DNA from: Drechmeria coniospora
Taxonomy: Eukaryota; Ascomycota; Sordariomycetes; Hypocreales; Ophiocordycipitaceae
Assembly (NCBI RefSeq): GCF_001625195.1
Contig: NC_054389.1
Location: forward strand, 11,218,520 to 11,282,519
Length of the DNA: 64,000 nt
Reading direction: 5' to 3'
This document shows, in pieces, positions 58,332 to 64,000 of this stretch; within the stretch, counting starts at the first letter, position 1; each line of letters begins with the position of its first letter. Both the position numbers and the translations under genes were made by a program. The notes under the pieces were generated by a model. It saw only the letters and a program-made list of their open reading frames with translations, was not told the DNA's origin and searched no databases.

Positions 58332-59160
58332 TCATGAATTCCGAGAAAGGTCTTCAACCTTTGACTGCTCGGCTCGAAGCTCGGCGATCCGGTCATCGAT
58401 GAGGGCAATGTCGGCCTCGACCTTTAATATCTTCTCCTCCATCATCTGGACGTACTCGCCATCCGACATCTTCTTCAATGGACTCCACCTACCACCAAGC
58501 CAGCTCCCCCGTTCATTCGCGGGCTTCGAATCTCTCGTGTTGATTCGGTTGGCGACCAGCTGACCGCCAGCCCCAAACACACCCCATAGCACCATGGCTG
58601 GCAGGATCTTGGGAGGACCTCCTGTAATGCAATCCATCAGCAGCCGCGAGGCTGCAAGCAGGCATGGGGGGGGAACCTACTCATCAAGCCGGCGATGGCG
58701 CCCGTCGCAGAACCGGCCACGGCGCTGGCCTGGACCCTGTCAACCGGTCGCAGTTGCTCATCGCCACCCAACGCCCTGATCGTGACGGTCCTCGCAACTG
58801 ACGGCGAGTTAGCGGCGGCCGCGAATGGGGATGGGGTTCACCGGAAGCGCTTGCGTACACCAGTAGCTCGTCCCAAGAGTAAACCACTGCACACCGGATA
58901 GAACACCGCTGGCGAACGGATTTGTGTCGCGGGCGATGGCGCCTCCAACACCAGCCAGTATCCCGGCGGCGCCTGAGAGGGAAGAGTCAGCCGAGACGCA
59001 AGACGGAATATGCAGTGCCGGGGATGAGAATACCAGACCAGGTGCCAACCTTGACCGGCGGCAGCAGAAGCTCTACGACCTCGGGAGGCAGCAAGCCTCG
59101 TCGTTGCCTCGATGATGACACCGCTCGGGGGACGTCCCCGGCGTCATCTCGAATGGCCAT
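58332..59160 (-). CDS. Tim17-like small membrane protein, uncharacterised
   Basis: The four exons are 59034-59160, 58859-58972, 58681-58797 and 58332-58621, joined in frame to give 215 aa. The introns are 59-61 nt and have the expected branch and acceptor signals (CTGAC, GCTAAC). The N-terminus (MAIRDDAGDVPRAVSSSRQ) is hydrophilic. Glycine-rich hydrophobic segments follow (GAAGILAGVGGAIARDTNPF, VAGSATGAIAGLMRGGP-like, AMVLWGVFGAGGQLVANR), resembling the GxxxG-bearing helices of the Tim17/22/23 family. The C-terminal 50 residues form a coiled coil (EEKILKVEADIALIDDRIAEL). Family membership is inferred from the glycine-helix pattern. The location could be mitochondrial inner membrane or peroxisome. 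I do not recognise a named orthologue. Confidence 0.72.
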
Positions 59161-60361
59161 CGTCGCTTGGATATCGAGATGACAGAGGGTCGGCAGCTGA
59201 ATAAGCCGTATCAACGGGGAACCCGTTTGGCACAGTCGCCGATGCGGTTGCTACCTTGCTCGTCGCTGCGTCGTGGCTGGCATGTCGTCGACAGCCGTTT
59301 TGCACCGTGAGGTTGCACGTTGGATCCACTCAGGAACGCTGGAAATGCTTGTTCGTCCTCTGCAGCCTAGGCGGGCAAGGTGGTTGGTGTGCCAAGTACC
59401 TAGGACTTGCTCACTTGCGTACATGGTAGGTACCTAGTACTCAGGTAGGTACTGGACACGAATTGCACGTGGTACAAGAAAGTACAGTAAAGTACTCCGT
59501 ACAGCACAGTACTCCGTACAGCACTCCGTACAGTACTCCGTATGGAGATTGTGCACAGAACTCCTACCCCGTACTTGTACGATGTACTTGATACGGTTGT
59601 ACTGGCAAGTACTGAGGCACAGTGTACTCTGTACTCGTACAGTGGTTACACCGCTGAGGCACGCGTCGAGTCGCACAACAATTGCCCTCGGCCAACTCCG
59701 TCGAGGCTAGTTCCAACGCACTACAGGTGAATTACATGTACTTGCCAGGTGCCTTGCAGGTTTACGGATGAATACAACGGTCCTAGGACTGGTGGCACCG
59801 CAGTAGGTGCTGGTGCCAAGGTATCTCCCTATCTATTGGGGCTGGCCGCCAACCCATTAGGGGGTATGAGAGGTTACAGGTCAGAAGGTATGGAGTACGG
59901 AGTACTTGTTACAGCAATGGTACTCGTGTGCAAAGTATTCCTGTACTTACTATTCACTGTAGTTAAGCAGGCACTGAGGGGCGACACAAGCACAAGAATC
60001 GGATCAGAGGTTACAGCACCCAAAGAGGACTAGCGTCTCACACTCCCTCAATCCCTGCGAGTGAAAATTGAGGCAACCCTCACGACGACTTCATCTTTTT
60101 TCCCACGCCGAGCAAATTTCGACTCAACAACCCCAGACACGACAACTCTCGTCGGGGTCCAGCAAGCAGCACACACCGCCATCGCCGCCTCCACCCCCCC
60201 CGCGTCGAACCCTCACCCTCACCCTCGTCCTTCCGTCCGCCGTCGACCCCGGCATCCCCTGAGTGAGACTGAGGCTCTCGCTCCCCGTTCGATTCGATTC
60301 GATCCTCCTGCGCGCCTCGGTTGCAAGACCCGCGCGCGTGGCTTAGCCAACAAACGCAATC
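59161..60361. other. Divergent intergenic region between the Tim17-like gene and tif3
   Basis: 59380-59960 is rich in GTAC words, including four closely spaced ACTCCGTA motifs at 59491-59545. 60000-60361 is the pyrimidine-rich 5' flank and leader of tif3. No additional gene was seen. Confidence 0.45.
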
Positions 60362-62545
60362 ATGGGTATCTCGCCCCGCCCTCGGATCCCGCCCCCCTGC
60401 TGCGAGAAGAAGCCGCTGACGCGGTTCATCAATAGCTCCCAAGAAGAAGGAGCAGCAGAAGATGTCCCTGGGGGACTTTCTGACTGATTCAGGTCCGTCA
60501 TCCCCGCTTCGCTTCGCTCCGATTCGATAACCCCGCCTCGGCCTCGTCTCGTCGTCACACGCGCTGGCCTCGATAAATCCCCATGCCTCCCTCCCTCCCT
60601 CCCTCATCCTCCCCGGACTGTCTTTGCGGCGTGCTGACTCCCTGCAGGTTTCGGTGGAGGCTCCTGGGCTGATGAGGTCGAGGAAACCTATGGTGAGTGA
60701 CGTTCATCCGAGTTCACGGTTCATGACACGCCGGATGCTAACAGACGTGACGCAGTCACTGGTACGTCGGCTCATGCTGCATCTCCAGCTGCCGCGCCTT
60801 CTCCATCTTCACCTTGAGCCAAATCTGACTCCAATAGTTGGCACTCAGCAGCTACCCGCCAGCGATCGATCCCGTCCCGGTGGAACCCATTCGGCCTGGC
60901 AGGAACGAGGTCAGTCACCCAACCCAGCGGCCAGCTTTCCCACCTTTGTCTCTGCTGACCGTCCAAGGCTACTCCGTCCGAGAGGAGACTCCTCAGACGC
61001 TACCCACCAAGCCACCATTCACCGCACATCTCGGCAACCTGTCCTACGATGCCACCAGCGAAACCGTTACCGAGTTCTTCGAGGGCTGCAGCGTCGTCAG
61101 CGTCCGCATCATCGAGGACCGCGAGCTCATGCGCCCCAAGGGATTTGGCTATGTCGAGTTCGCCGACGTCGACGGCCTCAAGAAGGCGCTGACCCTTGAT
61201 GGAGAGTCGTTCCAGGACCGCATGATTCGAATCAAGATCGCCGATCCTCGTACGTCGCCCCGTCGACGACCCGTTGAGAAGCGACGAACTAACTCTCGCA
61301 GCTCGCGGCGGTGACAGCCGAGGAGGAGAATCGACTCGTGACCTCAGTGATTGGAGTCGCAAGGGCCCGTTGCCCGACCTCCCCGGCCGAGGCAGCCGTC
61401 AGCCCTCTGATTTTGGCGAACGCCGTCCCCGAGACCCCGCCTTCTCGGAGAGCCGACCTGCCCGCGAGATCAACTGGGAGCGAAAGGGCCCTCTGGCGCC
61501 CATCCCCGGACAAGAGTACGCGCCCGGACCTCGCGACCGTAGCCGTTCGCGTGCCACCCCCGAGGGTATGGGCGACCGCAGCGAGCGCGGAAGCCGAAGC
61601 GGAGCCGGAGCCTGGGGCGAAGGCCGCCAGGAAGGCTCGCGCCCGCCTCGTCGAGACCAGCCCGAGCGCGCCGAGCGCGTCGTCACCGCCGCCGAGAAGG
61701 ACTTCCAGTGGCGTGAGCGAATGCGCCCCGATGCCCCTGCCAAGCCGGAAGCGACGTCGCACGACGGCAGCGAGGCACCCCCATCGCCAGCACTGTCCAC
61801 GGCCGCGCCCGCCCAGGGTGGCCGCCCTCGCCTGAACCTGGCCAAGCGAACGGTCTCCGAAGCGGCGAACGCGGCCGCGGCCGCACCCGCCGGCGACTCC
61901 AAGGCGAGCCCGTTTGGTGCCGCCCGCCCGATCGATACGGCGTCCAAGGAGAAGGAGATTGAGGAGAAGCGACTGCAGGTGCTGCAGGAGAAGCGCGAGG
62001 CGGAAGAGAAGGCCAAGGAGGAACGCCGGCTCGCCAAGCAGGCCGCCGCCGCCGCCGCCGAAGTTGATGCTCCCGCCAAGGTGGAAGAGGACGCCAAGGC
62101 TGAGGACAATGACAAGGCCGACGAGGGTGCCAAGGTGGACGAAAAGGTCGCCGAGGCCAAGGAGGGATCGGAGCCGGCAGAGAAGCAGAACGGCACGCCC
62201 GCAGAGCAAAAGGTGCCGATCCGAAGCCGGGAGCCCAAGGAGAACGCGCCGAGCTTCAAGTCGAGAGCGACGGAGGGCGGCAGCTGGCGGTCTGCCCCCA
62301 ACGAGCAGCGGGCGAACCGCGGTGGTGGCCCTGGCGGTGCCCGTGGCGGTCGCGGCGGCGGCCGCGGCGACCGCGCCGACGGTGCCGGACGCGGCTCACG
62401 CAACGAAGGACGAGGCGCGCGCGCCAACGGCTCTCCCGGCCAGCAGCAGGCCCCGGCCCCGGCGGCGACCGACGCAGAGCCCTCGACGGACGCGGACGGA
62501 TGGACGACGGTGCCGAACAAGAAGGGACGACAGGGTCGACCCTAG
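60362..62545 (+). CDS. tif3: Translation initiation factor eIF4B (Tif3)
   Basis: eIF4B is a cytoplasmic RNA-binding factor that stimulates eIF4A helicase and mRNA recruitment to the 40S subunit. The exons are 60362-60365 (ATG plus one base), 60436-60492, 60648-60692, probably 60756-60761 (6 nt), 60838-60909, 60968-61249 and 61302-62545. The protein is 569 aa, or 567 without the 6-nt exon; both keep frame. It begins MAPKKKEQQKMSLGDFL, and GGSWADEVEETY is the conserved N-terminal motif. One RRM spans about residues 78-155 (RNP2 HLGNLS, RNP1 RPKGFGYVEF). Arg/Asp/Gly-rich segments with repeated RKGPL motifs follow, then a Lys/Glu/Ala coiled stretch (KEIEEKRLQVLQEKREAEEK). The end is an RGG-rich RNA-binding tail (GGARGGRGGGRGDR) and DGWTTVPNKKGRQGRP. 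Confidence 0.92.
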
Positions 62546-63288
62546 GCGTCACGAGGAGCACTAAAAGGGAAAAAGGAGCTTGTACATTTAGTCCCCGCTT
62601 TCGTCTTTATTCGGGTTTGCGACTATAGATGCCGTCGCAAGATGCGAAGCGCCGGGATCCGCCACGTTTGTCTTCCTTGGATAGGGTGCCGGACAGCGCC
62701 GTCCCGACGTCGTGTTCATGCGAGGGAGTTGTCGTCAACGGCGGCCTTGTCTGGGGCGCACGCGAGCGGTCCTTTTGCACGTACTGGTTTCGACAATGGA
62801 CGAGAAACGAGGTGACGCGGGACGAAGTACACACACCAAGACGACGGATGGGATGGGATGATGGACGACAAAGGTGGCATTCTGTGCTCCCGGGGAATCA
62901 TGGGCTTACTGCCTACGGGGGACTTGCGCGTACGACTTGCGTGGATGACGGATGTGGTTGTCTCTATTTATCGTTGAAGATAACAAAGTTTGCTTCGCAC
63001 CTCTCGACTGCTCCAAATGCACCGTGCGGAGAAGGCTCGGCCGCGTTCGAGTGACCATTTTCATACTTTGTAAAAAAAGTGCAGCATGCGTGAGGCCCCT
63101 CTCCCCCTGGCCATGCCGTGCGAGCTTCCCACCGCGGACCATGCATCATGACATTGGGCGTGTGCTCGCTCCGGCTCGAAATCCGACATGAAGACGCGAG
63201 AAAGTGAAAAAAAAAGGCAGGAAAGAAAAAGAGACCACCAACGCCTGGCCGCAAAGACGACGCAGCTCGTCCATACGTGGACGATGAA
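62546..63288. other. Convergent intergenic region
   Basis: The 3' ends of tif3 and the GPHR-type gene face each other here. The sequence is mixed with no gene or repeat recognised. Confidence 0.45.
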
Positions 63289-64000
63289 TCACATCCGCTT
63301 GGCACCCATGGCCTCAGCGCCGTACTCGTCCCAGTCGTCCCCCTCGAGCTTGCGGCCAACCCAGATGCCCAGTGCCGTCAGGGCGCTCCCGGCGAGGAAC
63401 CAGCCCTCGAACCAGCCGTCGACAAAGTTCGGGCTCAGGGCACCCCTGAGGACGCCGCCGACGGCGGCACCGCCGGCGGCGGCGGGCAGCTGACTCCTCA
63501 GCAGCAAGCTCGAGGAGATGGTGTAGGTGGCGGCCAGCTGGCCGACGGCGAGAGCGAGATTCGCGCGGGCGTGCCGCAGCAGGCCGGGGGTCCACTTGGC
63601 GAAGAGGTGAAAGGTCTGGATGGCGCTGTTTCCGCTCGCGACGAGGATGACGCCGCTGAGGGCGAAGCTGATGGTGCGGGCCCAAGCGAGCTGGTCCAGC
63701 TTGGGGTCCCAGTGGCGGGCGAGGAGGCCGAGGAAACGGCTGACGGGATCGGTGCTCGAGAAGCTGGCCGACGGCGAGGAGGCGCGGCGGAGGGTCGTGA
63801 GGGCGGTGGCGACGATGCGGTACAGGCAGTAGAGGCTGAAGGCGTACGACGGCATGAGGAGGAGACGGCCGACGGGGGTCGAGGCACGCTCGGCGGCGGC
63901 GCGTCGGGTGCGCATCAGCGACAGGTTGGCCGACAGGTTGGCCTCCATGGTCTCGAGGCCGGCGACCTCGAGACGGAGGGCCCTCATCTCGGCCTCGACG
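63289..64000 (-). CDS. GPHR/GPR89-type multipass membrane protein, C-terminal part
   Basis: The frame is open to the right edge, so only the last 236 residues are visible; the N-terminal half lies beyond base 64000. The visible part is the ABA_GPCR/GPHR C-terminal domain. It has a cytoplasmic coiled segment (EMRALRLEVAGLETMEANLS), the conserved GRLL...SYAFSLYCLYRI helix, DPVSRFLGLLARHWD, a helix with ARTISFALSGVILVASG, and two further hydrophobic segments, ending WDEYGAEAMGAKRM. Animal GPHR is a Golgi anion channel controlling luminal pH; plant GTGs are related. The fungal role is not well defined. No intron is visible in this part. Confidence 0.88.
   Translation of the reverse strand, partial: VEAEMRALRLEVAGLETMEANLSANLSLMRTRRAAAERASTPVGRLLLMPSYAFSLYCLYRIVATALTTLRRASSPSASFSSTDPVSRFLGLLARHWDPKLDQLAWARTISFALSGVILVASGNSAIQTFHLFAKWTPGLLRHARANLALAVGQLAATYTISSSLLLRSQLPAAAGGAAVGGVLRGALSPNFVDGWFEGWFLAGSALTALGIWVGRKLEGDDWDEYGAEAMGAKRM

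Overview
The window comes from a filamentous ascomycete nuclear genome, most likely a Sordariomycete of the order Hypocreales. The evidence is short spliceosomal introns (44-194 nt) with GTRNGT donors and CTAAC/CTGAC branch sites, GC-rich coding sequence, and a gene set (Zn2Cys6 factor, Atg16, Vps16, Dot1, Fmp27, Rrp5) whose sequences match that class. I cannot name the species. Gene islands of GC-rich, conserved housekeeping genes alternate with long gene-free stretches full of GTAC-rich words, above all TACTCCGTAC and its complement.

Layout, left to right: a tandem double zinc-cluster transcription factor (minus, runs off the left edge); an MCT-type MFS transporter (minus); Rrp5, the S1/HAT ribosome-assembly factor (minus); divergent from it, a YML020W-like alpha/beta-hydrolase protein (plus); the mitochondrial processing peptidase alpha subunit (minus); a Dma1-type FHA-RING ubiquitin ligase (minus). 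A repeat-rich desert of about 5 kb with a GTGCAGTAC minisatellite follows. Then come Vps16 (minus) and, divergently, Atg16 (plus), with Dot1 (minus) convergent to Atg16; a conserved fungal protein of unknown function (minus); and a second desert with a TGTGC pentanucleotide array and two miniature inverted-repeat elements. Next are three small secreted protein genes in a row (plus). The giant intronless lipid-transfer protein Fmp27/BLTP2 (2969 aa, minus) follows, then a Tim17-like membrane protein (minus), eIF4B/Tif3 (plus), and the C-terminal part of a GPHR/GPR89-type membrane protein (minus, runs off the right edge).

Most genes are core cell biology: ribosome assembly (Rrp5), translation initiation (eIF4B), mitochondrial import, vacuole fusion and autophagy (Vps16, Atg16), chromatin (Dot1), membrane-contact lipid transport (Fmp27) and cell-cycle ubiquitination (Dma1). 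No operon-like or biosynthetic cluster is visible. The accessory part is 41-47 kb. There, three secreted-protein genes share a related signal-peptide exon but have unrelated mature regions. They lie beside 80-bp, TA-flanked elements whose ends (CAGTGGGGTG...) resemble the impala/mimp ends that mark effector genes in Fusarium. I consider this effector-like locus the most interesting part of the window. Other points of note are the double zinc cluster, a helically phased GATA-site array upstream of RRP5, and a 4-nt first exon plus a probable 6-nt microexon in eIF4B.

Exon coordinates were deduced by hand from reading frame, splice signals and expected protein continuity. They have not been tested against RNA.
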